A stretch of 64,000 nt of DNA, taken from positions 1 to 64,000 of the forward strand of contig JACPIT010000003.1 in NCBI GenBank assembly GCA_016187945.1. Reading direction: 5' to 3'. Position 1 is the first letter of the stretch, and the number at the start of each line of letters is the position of its first letter. The notes beneath the pieces are model-generated. The model made no database searches and had not been told where the DNA came from. It saw only the letters and a program-made list of their open reading frames with translations. Position numbers and translations under genes: made by a program. The DNA is from Opitutia bacterium (GTDB taxonomy: Bacteria > Verrucomicrobiota > Verrucomicrobiia > Opitutales > Opitutaceae). Positions 1 through 7,122 of the stretch are shown piece by piece.

Positions 1-114
1 CGGTTGGAAGACCACCTCTTCGCCGCCTCCCGGCAATGGACTCCACCGGCCAAAGTGGCGGGCCTCATCCACCACTGGCTCGCGGCCCAGGTAAACTCTG
101 GCGCTCCAGTCTAA
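1..114 (+). CDS. C-terminal end of an unidentified protein (cut by window edge)
   Basis: The first frame is open from base 1 to a TAA at 112-114 and gives 37 residues ending AAQVNSGAPV. The codons look like ordinary high-GC coding sequence, and an intergenic stretch with palindromic repeats begins right after the stop. The remaining piece (RLEDHLFAASRQWTPPAKVA and onward) is too short for me to assign a family. The start and most of the gene lie outside the window. It could also be a chance open frame, so confidence is moderate. Confidence 0.5.
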   Translation, partial: RLEDHLFAASRQWTPPAKVAGLIHHWLAAQVNSGAPV

Positions 115-424
115 AGTCCATAAGCTAGGGGACGTTAGTATTAGATGCGGCCGCGTGAGGTAGGGCGGGACCGCTGGGCCCGCCGCAACACGTTCACGGC
201 GCGCCCGGCGTTCGCGCCCTATCGAATAAGCCGATTCCGTTGCGTCACTCGTGGCGCATGCCGCGAGCGACCAGTTTTCTTGCCACGGATTGGACGGATG
301 GAATCGGATTCAACGGATCACGCTGCGCGGACGATGCGGCATCCGTGAACATCCGTGCGATCCGTGGTCGAAAAATGGCCACGCACGCGGCGCGGCCTGC
401 GGCTGTGTGCCGACACATACACGC
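115..424. other. Intergenic stretch with palindromic repeats
   Basis: No convincing gene is seen in these 310 bases. They hold a GTAGGGCGGGACCGC-type hairpin near 160-185 and a long imperfect inverted repeat at 283-367. The open frames crossing this part run through the repeat and into the antisense side of rsmI, so I do not count them as genes. Confidence 0.6.
283..367. repeat. Long periodic palindrome, CCACGGATT family
   Basis: The left arm reads CCACGGATTGGACGGAT and the right arm ends ATCCGTGCGATCCGTGG, its imperfect reverse complement. Each arm is built from short repeats of an ACGGAT/ATCCGT word. A second copy of the family lies at 63511-63686. The family resembles periodic CACGGATT/AATCCGTG intergenic palindromes that I recall from other environmental bacterial genomes. 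Confidence 0.7.
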
Positions 425-1147
425 TCACGGCGTGAAATCCTTCGGCGCGATGAGGACGACGAACTCGCCTTTGAGGCTGCCTTTCAGGAGGCGCGCTTGC
501 ACGTCGGCGGCGAGGCCGACGAGGAAGGTTTCGTGGAGCTTCGTGATCTCCTTCGCGATGCAGATCACGCGGCCGGGGCCGAGGTGCTCGACGATCTCGG
601 CGGCGAATTTGTCGATGCGGTGGCAGCTTTCGTAGAGCGCGAGCGTGTAGTCGAAGTCGCGGTATTTTTGGAGAAACGCGATTCGCGCGGCGGATTTGGC
701 GGGGAGAAAACCGGCGAACAGAAAGCCGTTGGTCGGCAGGCCGGCGGCGCTGAGCACGGCGGTGAGCGCGCTGGCGCCGGGCACGGGGACCACGGGCAGG
801 TTGCGGCGGCGGCAGGCGCGGACGAGGCGGAAGCCGGGATCGCTCAGCGCGGGCGTGCCGGCGTCGCTGACGACGGCGACGGATTTGCCCATCGCGACGA
901 GGTCGGCGAGGCGGTCGGCGGCTTCGGTCTCGTTGTGCTCGTGGTAGGGGACAAGTTCCTTGTGCAGGCCGAAGCGGTGCAGCAAGACGCCGGTGGTGCG
1001 CGTGTCTTCGCAGGCGACGACGTCGACGGCGGCGAGGATCGCGCGCGCGCGTTCGGTGAGGTCGGCGAGGTTGCCGATCGGCGTGGCCACGACGTAGAGG
1101 TGGCCGGGTTGCGGGACCAGCGAGGGGTTCTCGGCCGGTGCGGTCAT
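425..1147 (-). CDS. rsmI: 16S rRNA (cytidine(1402)-2'-O)-methyltransferase RsmI
   Basis: RsmI 2'-O-methylates C1402 of 16S rRNA, using S-adenosylmethionine, in the ribosomal decoding centre. The protein has 240 residues. Near the N-terminus is the tetrapyrrole-methylase-type motif LYVVATPIGNLADLT, followed by ACEDTRTT and the SAM-pocket motifs VSDAGTPALSDPG and PVPGASA. All are typical of RsmI. I chose the ATG at 1147 (MTAPAENPS). The frame stays open upstream to 1288, but that stretch is a REP-like hairpin plus the adjacent lipoprotein gene. It is the last gene of a minus-strand group. The C-terminus (KGEFVVLIAPKDFTP) is complete and slightly shorter than many homologues. Confidence 0.93.
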   Translation of the reverse strand: MTAPAENPSLVPQPGHLYVVATPIGNLADLTERARAILAAVDVVACEDTRTTGVLLHRFGLHKELVPYHEHNETEAADRLADLVAMGKSVAVVSDAGTPALSDPGFRLVRACRRRNLPVVPVPGASALTAVLSAAGLPTNGFLFAGFLPAKSAARIAFLQKYRDFDYTLALYESCHRIDKFAAEIVEHLGPGRVICIAKEITKLHETFLVGLAADVQARLLKGSLKGEFVVLIAPKDFTP

Positions 1148-1163
1148 TGCAGGCTCGATCGGG

Positions 1164-1186
1164 TCGCCTGCAAGCAGGCTCCTACA
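1164..1186. repeat. REP-like hairpin (TGTAGGAGCCTGC type)
   Basis: Read on the minus strand this is TGTAGGAGCCTGCTTGCAGGCGA. It has the same TGTAGGAGC...CGA flanks as the GGCTTTACGCCGC hairpins elsewhere in the window, but a different self-complementary stem (CCTGC/GCAGG). It sits 17-39 bases upstream of the rsmI start. Confidence 0.7.
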
Positions 1187-1236
1187 GCGGAGGAGGCGGG
1201 CGCGGCCGGCGCGGTCATGGCGGGCCGTCGCGCAGC

Positions 1237-1395
1237 TTACTTGCCCATGCCGGGGATGCGGCCTTCCCAATCGGCGGGGCGGCTCCACGGGATCGACGAA
1301 TCCTGCTGCGGCGAAGTGCAGCCGGCGAGTCCGGCGAGCGCGAGGGCGGCGAGCGCCAGGGCGAGGAGGGCTTTGCGGAGATTGGGCATGCTCAT
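1237..1395 (-). CDS. Small lipoprotein (52 aa), unknown function
   Basis: A short open frame encodes a textbook lipoprotein signal: MSMPNLRKALLALALAALAL followed by the lipobox LAGC. A mature peptide of only about 28 residues follows (CTSPQQDSSIPWSRPADWEG, ending RIPGMGK). The ATG at 1395 overlaps the stop of the upstream coiled-coil gene as ATGA (1392-1395), which argues for translational coupling and supports that start. An in-frame ATG at 1389 is an alternative. The SSIPWSRPADWEG stretch resembles short envelope lipoproteins I associate with Verrucomicrobia. It is probably anchored to a membrane facing the periplasm; function unknown. Confidence 0.8.
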   Translation of the reverse strand: MSMPNLRKALLALALAALALAGLAGCTSPQQDSSIPWSRPADWEGRIPGMGK

Positions 1396-2315
1396 TTGGC
1401 TATTAGGACAAAATCGCCGGGCTGCAACTGCCGTTTCAATCCGGCGGGCAACACTTGGGCGATCGAGAATCGGGGGCGGGCGTCGGAGATTTGAACGCGG
1501 GCGACGACGACAGTTCCGCGGTAAAGCGTCAGCTCATCCCCAATTGCCGCGCCTTCGTCCCGGCCGTAGTCGACGACGACGAAGGCATCGTGCGCGCCGA
1601 CGCGGACGACTTGGTGCGGCGGAGCGGTTTGCGCGGTCGGCGTCGGTTCACTGGCGGCGGGCGAAGAGGGGGCGGCGGACGGGGCCGGTTCGGACAAGGC
1701 GCGCGTGAGCAGCTCCGTGAGTTGCGCTTCGAGCGCACCGATGCGCTCGCGGTAGGCGGCGATGTCGACGCTGTGCGTGGAAGCGGCCTGCGTGGACGGC
1801 TCGGCGTCGTGTGTCACCACCGCCGTCGACGGCGGGAGCGGGCCGGCCGAGACAGTGGCGGAGGCGGTCGCGGTCGTGGTGACCGTTTCGCTCGTCGTGC
1901 CGGAAAGATCGACGCGGGAGGCGGGAATACCGGTCGGCGTGCTCGCTTCGGCGGTTTTGATCTGCTGACGCAGCGACTCGATTTCGGCGAGGAGCGCGAT
2001 CTGGCGCTGCTCGCGTTCGGTGAGGGACGATTTCGTCGCGATGAGTTCGCGGGCGAGCTGCGAGTTTTTCGTCTCGGTGGCCGTGGTGCGCGTCTTCGCG
2101 TTGCCGAGGTGGGTGTCGAGCTCGTTGGCTTTCGCAAGGAGCTTCTCGGCGCGGTCGTGTTCGCGGGCGGCCTCGGTGCGGGCGAGCGCGAGGTCGCGTT
2201 CGAGCGTGGCGACGCGGGAGGCGTGCTGCTCGGAGCGGTGGTAGAAAAACGCGGTGCCGACGGCGCCGGCGAGGATCAAGGCAGTCAACGTTCCGAGGAG
2301 CAGGCGCGTGGGCAT
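1392..2315 (-). CDS. Membrane-anchored coiled-coil protein, unknown function
   Basis: A 307-residue protein. It starts with a signal anchor (MPTRLLLGTLTALILAGAVG) followed by a long heptad-rich segment (about residues 30-125, rich in Ala/Glu/Arg/Leu) that should form a coiled coil. A Thr/Ser/Ala/Pro-rich low-complexity linker (about 130-235) comes next. The C-terminal domain of about 75 residues (VRVGAHDAFVVVDYGRDEGA...GDFVLIAK) looks like a small beta-barrel with a repeated G-D-E-L-type turn. The next gene, a small lipoprotein, overlaps it by ATGA. Topology and neighbours suggest an envelope structural role, which is an inference. Confidence 0.75.
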   Translation of the reverse strand: MPTRLLLGTLTALILAGAVGTAFFYHRSEQHASRVATLERDLALARTEAAREHDRAEKLLAKANELDTHLGNAKTRTTATETKNSQLARELIATKSSLTEREQRQIALLAEIESLRQQIKTAEASTPTGIPASRVDLSGTTSETVTTTATASATVSAGPLPPSTAVVTHDAEPSTQAASTHSVDIAAYRERIGALEAQLTELLTRALSEPAPSAAPSSPAASEPTPTAQTAPPHQVVRVGAHDAFVVVDYGRDEGAAIGDELTLYRGTVVVARVQISDARPRFSIAQVLPAGLKRQLQPGDFVLIAK

Positions 2316-2342
2316 GTCAGATCACTAGGGGCGGTCGACACG

Positions 2343-2397
2343 GTGGGCCAGCATGCTTGCACGCGCTGATGAGGCGCTCGCAAGCGAGCTGGCCCAC
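2343..2397. repeat. Imperfect palindrome, GTGGGCCAGC family
   Basis: The left arm GTGGGCCAGCATGCTTGC is nearly the reverse complement of the right arm GCAAGCGAGCTGGCCCAC, with about 19 bases between. It fills most of the short gap between pgi and the coiled-coil gene on the minus strand. It could form a stem-loop in the transcript. Confidence 0.7.
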
Positions 2398-2413
2398 AGG
2401 TGCGGCACGGCGA

Positions 2414-4006
2414 TCACGCGCTCGCGGCGTAGGTGCTCTCGAACCAGGGCTTCTTCGCGGTCTTCTCGATGCCGCTGCCGGGGTTGGCGGCGAGGTGCTC
2501 GAGGACTTTGAAGACGAGTTCGGCTTTCGCGGCTTCGCCGATTTGTGCGGCGAGTGCGTCGGCGGTGAACTGCTGGCCGGGCGCCGCCTTCAGGGCGGCG
2601 ACGATCTGGCCGCGGAGCGCGATGACGGCGGTGGCGGCCTTCTTGCCGGCTTCGACGCCGGGCTGGTGGTAGGCGTTGATGCCGACGAGCGACGCGTAGA
2701 GGCCGACGGCGCGTTCGTAGAGGGCGATGAGTTGGCCGAGGGTTTTCGGCGAGACGTCGGCGACCGTGACGGTGATCGAGTGGCGTTCCTTTTCGGAGAG
2801 CGCGTCGCGCGTGCCGAGGTAGAAGCCTTGCAGGTAATCGCCGCTGGTGATGCCGCCGGCTTCGACTTCGAGCGCGTCGCCCGAGCGGTCTTTGAGGACC
2901 TCGATGAAGGTGACGAAGAAGTTGCTCACGCCTTCGCGGAGCTGTTGCACGTAGGCGTGCTGGTCGGTCGAGCCCTTGTTGCCGTAGACGGCGATGCCTT
3001 GGTTCACGACGTTGCCGGCGAGGTCGAACTCCTTGCCGAGCGACTCCATGACGAGCTGCTGGAGGTAGCGCGAGAAGAGCAGCAGGCGGTCCTTGTAGGG
3101 GAGGACGACCATGTCCTTCGCGCCGCGGCCGTCGGTGGCCCAATACCACATGAGCGCGAGGAGGGCGGCGGGATTTTCGCGGAGCTTCGGTTTGCGCGTG
3201 AGCTCGTCCATCGCGGCGGCGCCGGCGAGCATCTGGTCGATCTTGATGCCTTGGAGCGCGGCGGGCAGGAGGCCGACGGCGCTGAGTTCGGAAGTGCGGC
3301 CGCCGACCCAGTCCCACATCGGGAAGCGCGCGAGCCAGCCTTCGCGTTGCGCGGTCTGGTCGAGCTTCGAGCCGTCGCCGGTGACGGCGACGAAGTGTTT
3401 CGGGTAATCGAGGCCGGCTTTCTTGAAGGCGGCGGCGGCTTCGAGCATGCCGTTGCGCGTCTCGACGGTGCCGCCGGATTTGGAAATGACGACGACGAGC
3501 GTCTGCTTCAGGCGCGAACCGAGTTCGGCGAGCACGTAGTCCATGCCGTCGGGGTCGGTGTTGTCGAAGAACGTGACGCGCATCTTGTCGCGGCGGCCGT
3601 TCGGGCGGCCGAGGGCGTGGTTGACGAGTTGCGGGCCGAGGGCGGAGCCGCCGATGCCGACGACGAGGAGGTCCTTGAACTTGCCGCCGGAGGGCGGGGC
3701 GATGTCGCCGGCGTGCACGGCGGCGACGAACTCCTTAATGGAGTCGACGGTGCGCGTGATGGCGTCGCGCAGCTCGGGCGTGGGGGCGAGTTCGGCGTTG
3801 CGCAGCCAGTAGTGGCCGACCATGCGGTTCTCGTCGGGGTTGGCGATGGCGCCCTTTTCGAGGGCGGCCATGTCGGCGAAGGCCTTTTCGAGGCGCGGGG
3901 CCATCGATTCGAGGTAGCCGTCGGGGAACGGCATCCGGGAGATATCGAGACCGAAGCCGAGCTTCGGTGCGTGGAAGTAGAGTGACTTGAAGCGATCCCA
4001 GCTCAT
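2414..4006 (-). CDS. pgi: Glucose-6-phosphate isomerase
   Basis: Interconverts glucose 6-phosphate and fructose 6-phosphate in glycolysis and gluconeogenesis, in the cytosol. The protein has 530 residues, close to the usual 530-550. Visible landmarks are the sugar-phosphate-binding [14 protein letters not shown] (about 115-128), the SIS-domain stretch [17 protein letters not shown], the [18 protein letters not shown] segment matching PGI signature 1, and [15 protein letters not shown], which carries the active-site His region. The ATG at 4006 begins a normal N-terminus ([13 protein letters not shown]). It is divergent from scpB across a 265-base gap that holds a CCCCAAA tandem tract. Confidence 0.96.
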   Translation of the reverse strand: MSWDRFKSLYFHAPKLGFGLDISRMPFPDGYLESMAPRLEKAFADMAALEKGAIANPDENRMVGHYWLRNAELAPTPELRDAITRTVDSIKEFVAAVHAGDIAPPSGGKFKDLLVVGIGGSALGPQLVNHALGRPNGRRDKMRVTFFDNTDPDGMDYVLAELGSRLKQTLVVVISKSGGTVETRNGMLEAAAAFKKAGLDYPKHFVAVTGDGSKLDQTAQREGWLARFPMWDWVGGRTSELSAVGLLPAALQGIKIDQMLAGAAAMDELTRKPKLRENPAALLALMWYWATDGRGAKDMVVLPYKDRLLLFSRYLQQLVMESLGKEFDLAGNVVNQGIAVYGNKGSTDQHAYVQQLREGVSNFFVTFIEVLKDRSGDALEVEAGGITSGDYLQGFYLGTRDALSEKERHSITVTVADVSPKTLGQLIALYERAVGLYASLVGINAYHQPGVEAGKKAATAVIALRGQIVAALKAAPGQQFTADALAAQIGEAAKAELVFKVLEHLAANPGSGIEKTAKKPWFESTYAASA

Positions 4007-4066
4007 GAGGGGTCAACAGGTAGCCTCGGACTGGCGGGGCGGCTAGCGCGAAAAGCGTCACAACGA

Positions 4067-4119
4067 CCCCAAACCCCAAACCCCAAACCCCAAACCCCAA
4101 ACCCCAAACCCCAAACCCC
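4067..4119. repeat. Tandem CCCCAAA heptamer tract
   Basis: Seven perfect copies of CCCCAAA are followed by a final CCCC, giving eight C4 tracts on the plus strand and G4 tracts separated by TTT on the minus strand. This satisfies the G-quadruplex pattern on the minus strand twice over. A GGGG at 4121-4124 follows directly. It lies in the divergent promoter region between pgi and scpB. The open frames across it only give WGLGFGV-type repeats and are not genes. Confidence 0.95.
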
Positions 4120-4271
4120 AGGGGAACTTCAAGGCGGTGATTTTTGATTTTGGGAATTGGTGATTCTTTTGGGATTTGGCGATTGGCGTTTGGGATTTAT
4201 TGGGGGGGCGAAGCGGCGCTACTTCGGGATTGTCAGCCCGCGCGGCGCGACGCTCACTCGTGGGCTTCCAC

Positions 4272-5228
4272 ATGGCTTTCGATCTCAAACGTGTTCTCAA
4301 AGTGATGCTGTTCGCCTCGAACGGACCGCTCGCGGTGAAAGACATTCAGACCGCTTTCTCGCGGTTCCACGAGCAGGCGGACAGCCTGCCGTTCGAGAGC
4401 GACGCCGAGGCGGCCGAGCCGGGCAGCGAGACGGCTGTCGAAGCGAGCGATACGCCCGTGTCTGAAGGCGAAACCGTCGCTGAGGGCGAGACGGTTGGTG
4501 GCGATGAGGCGGTGGCCGAGACTAGCGCGCAACCGGCGATGGCCGAGGTCGCGCCGGCAGCGGAAGCCGCCGAAGCGATCGTGCCGCCCGCGGAAGAAGA
4601 CGATATTTATCGCGATGTGCCGTCGCTCATCACCACGGCGCAGATTCGCGAGGCGATGGACGAGCTTTCCAAGGAATTGCAGGCGGCGAACAGCGAGGTG
4701 CTGATCGTCGAGAGCCACAGCGGCTGGCGGCTGGTGACGCATCCGCGTTACGCGCGCTGGGTGCGTTTGCTGCGCAACGAGCCGCCGCCGGTGCGCCTCA
4801 CCGGCTCGGCGATCGAGACGCTGGCGGTGATCGCTTACCGCCAACCGGCGACGCGCGCGGAGATCGAGCAAATCCGCGGAGTGTCGGCCGAGGCGGGCAT
4901 CGCGAAGCTGCTCGAGCGCGATTTGATCTACGTCGTCGGCCGCGCGGATTTGCCGGGCCGCCCGACGCAGTTCGGCACGACGGACGCGTTTCTGGAATTT
5001 GTCGGCATCAAGTCGCTCGACGAGCTGCCGGCGTCCGACGTGCTGTCGCCGCGGCAGATCGATGCGTGGCTGAACACGTCCAACCAGCCGATTCCGGCGA
5101 ACGATTCCGATATGGGGCTCGACGAGACGCAGCCGAGCCAGATGACGCTCGATCAGGCGCCGGTGGTGGCCGAGGGCGGCGACGCGCCCGCAGTCGCGGA
5201 GAGCGAAGGCGAGACGAAGGCGGAGTGA
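4272..5228 (+). CDS. scpB: Segregation and condensation protein B (ScpB)
   Basis: Partner of SMC and ScpA in chromosome condensation and segregation. The protein has 318 residues. An N-terminal helix (MAFDLKRVLKVMLFASNGPL) is the first ScpB winged-helix element. The core is clear: QIREAMDELSKEL, IVESHSGWRLVTHPRYARWV, RLTGSAIETLAVIAYRQPAT, IRGVSAEAGIAKLLERDLI and GRPTQFGTTDAFLEFVGI. Unusually, an acidic Glu/Ala/Thr insert of about 80 residues lies inside the first winged helix (roughly residues 38-115), and a second acidic tail closes the protein. I chose the ATG at 4272 because it starts exactly at the conserved helix; the frame extends upstream through low-complexity DNA. No scpA is nearby. 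Confidence 0.92.
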   Translation: MAFDLKRVLKVMLFASNGPLAVKDIQTAFSRFHEQADSLPFESDAEAAEPGSETAVEASDTPVSEGETVAEGETVGGDEAVAETSAQPAMAEVAPAAEAAEAIVPPAEEDDIYRDVPSLITTAQIREAMDELSKELQAANSEVLIVESHSGWRLVTHPRYARWVRLLRNEPPPVRLTGSAIETLAVIAYRQPATRAEIEQIRGVSAEAGIAKLLERDLIYVVGRADLPGRPTQFGTTDAFLEFVGIKSLDELPASDVLSPRQIDAWLNTSNQPIPANDSDMGLDETQPSQMTLDQAPVVAEGGDAPAVAESEGETKAE

Positions 5229-5366
5229 CGCGCGCGGGAAAGTTGCACTGCGAGCGCGCAGCCTACGACGTTGGGGCGGCGATATGATATCGCCGTTCCG
5301 TGGTGGCGGTTCCGAGCGGAACGGAATTTCGGCGCGCGGCGAGCGCATAGTCGAAGTGCGAGGGAC

Positions 5367-5388
5367 AGCCGACTCACGTCGGCTGCTA
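5367..5388. repeat. Short hairpin, AGCCGAC-TCAC-GTCGGCT type
   Basis: AGCCGACTCACGTCGGCT has a perfect 7-bp stem and TCAC loop, followed by GCTAC. Related hairpins with TCACG loops and the same GGCTGCTAC ending lie at 13288-13308 and 13357-13380. The stems differ but stay self-complementary. Confidence 0.65.
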
Positions 5389-5470
5389 CGACGGAGAGGG
5401 ACGTCGGTCGCGCGGGAGCGTTTGCGCGATGGAAGCGCGCGGCTTGCGATGCGGCGGTCCCGCTCGATCT

Positions 5471-6955
5471 TCAGCTCGTCGCGGCGGCGGGCTTCGGCTC
5501 GGCGTAGCCGAGGAGGTGACGCGATTTGATCACCGCGGCGACTTTGGCGGGCACGAGATTTTCCCACGCGGGATCGCCGGCTTTGATCATCTTCAGCACG
5601 TCGCGCGAGAAGATCGTGAGGTAGTCCTCGTTGTAGCCGCTGATCGAGTCGAGGTTGTTGTTCTCGAGCAGGTGGCGGTAGAGGAACCGCAGGTGATGCG
5701 CGACGTGGACATTTTTCGCGGTGATGAGTTCGGCGGGCGCGGTATCGGCGCAGTCCTGGTTCGCGGTGCCGGAGGTAATGAGCTTGGCCGAGGCGGCGGC
5801 GCGCATCGGGTAGACGTAGAGTTTCACCGCGTGGCGGAACATGCGGCCCATCGATTCGAGGATGCCGCCTTCGAGGTGCTCGTAGTATTTCTCGTTAAAG
5901 ATCTCGAGGAGGTTGTTTATGCCGAGGGCGATTCCGATCATCTCCTTCGTGTAGCGGCGGAAGTAGGTCGAGAGGCGATAGAACTCGGAGTAATTCGAGA
6001 TGAGGACGGTGAAACCGATGTGGCCGAGCATGTCGACGCGCGAGAGGAAGTCCGCGACGTCGAGCTCTCCGCCGGCGAGGAGATTGTTCATCGTGATCTC
6101 CATGAGCACGACGATGTCTTTGCCCTTCACGGTCGGCTCCTGGAGGAATTGCGCGGTGGCGCAGTTGAGCATGTCGACGTTGACGTGCGTGACGGGGCGG
6201 AAGCTGCCGCGCTCGACGAGGATGGGGCGGCCGTAGAACGCCTCGGAGGGCTGGAGCATGTCGCCGGCGGGCGAGAAGAGCACGGCGTTGGTCAGGCCGT
6301 GTTTCACGAGGTAGAGGGCGAGGAGGCGGTTGTCGACGCGCTTAAAGGCCGGACCGGTGAGCTTCAGCATGTCGACCTCGATGCGGTCGGTGCCGAGATT
6401 GTCGGCGAGGGACGTGATGAGTTTCTCCGGGTCGTCGAGGTAGTAGAAGGCGCCGTAAATGAGGTTGGTGCCGACGATGCCGAGCGCTTCCTGCTGGAGG
6501 ACGTTTTTTTTGTCCCACATGCGGACGTGAATCATGATCTCGCTCGGTTCGGCGAGCGCCTCGTGTTGGAAGCGGATGCCGAGCCAGCCGTGGCCGTCGG
6601 CGACTTTGGCGGATTTGGCGGCGACGGTGTTGGCGAAAACGAAGAAACTCGTGCGCTCGCCGCGCTTGTCGGAGAGGCGCTCCTTCAGCAGCGCGTATTC
6701 GTGGTGCAGCATCGTCTGCAGGCGCTCGCGCGAGACGTAGCGGGGGGCCTTGCCGTAGATCGCGTCGCTGAACGTCATGTCGTAGGCCGACATCGTCTTT
6801 GCGATCGAGCCGGAGGCGTTGCCGGCCTGGAAGAACACGCGCGCCACTTCCTGGCCGGCGCCGATCTCGGCGATCGTGCCGTAGCGCGTGCCGTCGAGAT
6901 TGATCGTCAGCGCTTTTCGATTCGTGGTGAGGAGTTCCTGCTTCTCGCTGCTCAT
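5471..6955 (-). CDS. Large conserved protein of unknown function
   Basis: A 494-residue soluble protein with no signal peptide and no membrane segment. It opens with LTINLDGTRYGTIAEIGAGQ and continues EVARVFFQAGNASGSIAKT, MSAYDMTFSDAIYGKAPRYV and ERTSFFVFANTVAAKSAK, a pattern that looks strongly constrained. I recall a widespread family of similar size and opening that is often auto-labelled nicotinate-nucleotide adenylyltransferase or TonB-dependent receptor. I see neither an HxGH nucleotidyl-transfer motif nor barrel features to support those labels. The ATG at 6955 is chosen because conserved-looking sequence starts just after it; the frame extends to 7087. sppA is divergent. Function unknown. 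Confidence 0.85.
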   Translation of the reverse strand: MSSEKQELLTTNRKALTINLDGTRYGTIAEIGAGQEVARVFFQAGNASGSIAKTMSAYDMTFSDAIYGKAPRYVSRERLQTMLHHEYALLKERLSDKRGERTSFFVFANTVAAKSAKVADGHGWLGIRFQHEALAEPSEIMIHVRMWDKKNVLQQEALGIVGTNLIYGAFYYLDDPEKLITSLADNLGTDRIEVDMLKLTGPAFKRVDNRLLALYLVKHGLTNAVLFSPAGDMLQPSEAFYGRPILVERGSFRPVTHVNVDMLNCATAQFLQEPTVKGKDIVVLMEITMNNLLAGGELDVADFLSRVDMLGHIGFTVLISNYSEFYRLSTYFRRYTKEMIGIALGINNLLEIFNEKYYEHLEGGILESMGRMFRHAVKLYVYPMRAAASAKLITSGTANQDCADTAPAELITAKNVHVAHHLRFLYRHLLENNNLDSISGYNEDYLTIFSRDVLKMIKAGDPAWENLVPAKVAAVIKSRHLLGYAEPKPAAATS

Positions 6956-7122
6956 GAGGGAGGGCCAAGCTATGGCGCGAGCGCGCCGGCACAAGGGAAA
7001 GAATGCCGGGGCGCGCATCGGGGCGGATGCCGTTGGTGGAGCGCGCGCGCCGCTCGTCCCAGCCGGTTGCCTGAGAACGATTTTCACTGGCGGGCGCCGG
7101 CACCGGGAGTAGCGTCCGGCGC

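Noticed and set aside
251-1708. Long plus-strand open frame of 485 codons across rsmI and the lipoprotein gene
   Set aside because: It is antisense to clear genes, rich in Gly/Ala/Arg/Asp/Val, and arises from the strong third-position GC bias. It has no family motif.
1392-2315. Flagellar or divisome (FtsB/ZapB-like) protein
   Set aside because: The coiled coil is suggestive but length, linker and C-terminal domain do not match; no flagellar or division genes are near.
2357-3985. 542-codon plus-strand open frame opposite pgi
   Set aside because: It mirrors pgi exactly and has the low-complexity composition of an antisense frame in high-GC DNA.
4067-4119. Possible CRISPR array
   Set aside because: Units are contiguous identical heptamers without spacers and no cas gene is near.
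4058-4345. Open frame giving repeated WGLGFGV
   Set aside because: It is a translation of the CCCCAAA tandem tract and has no coding features.
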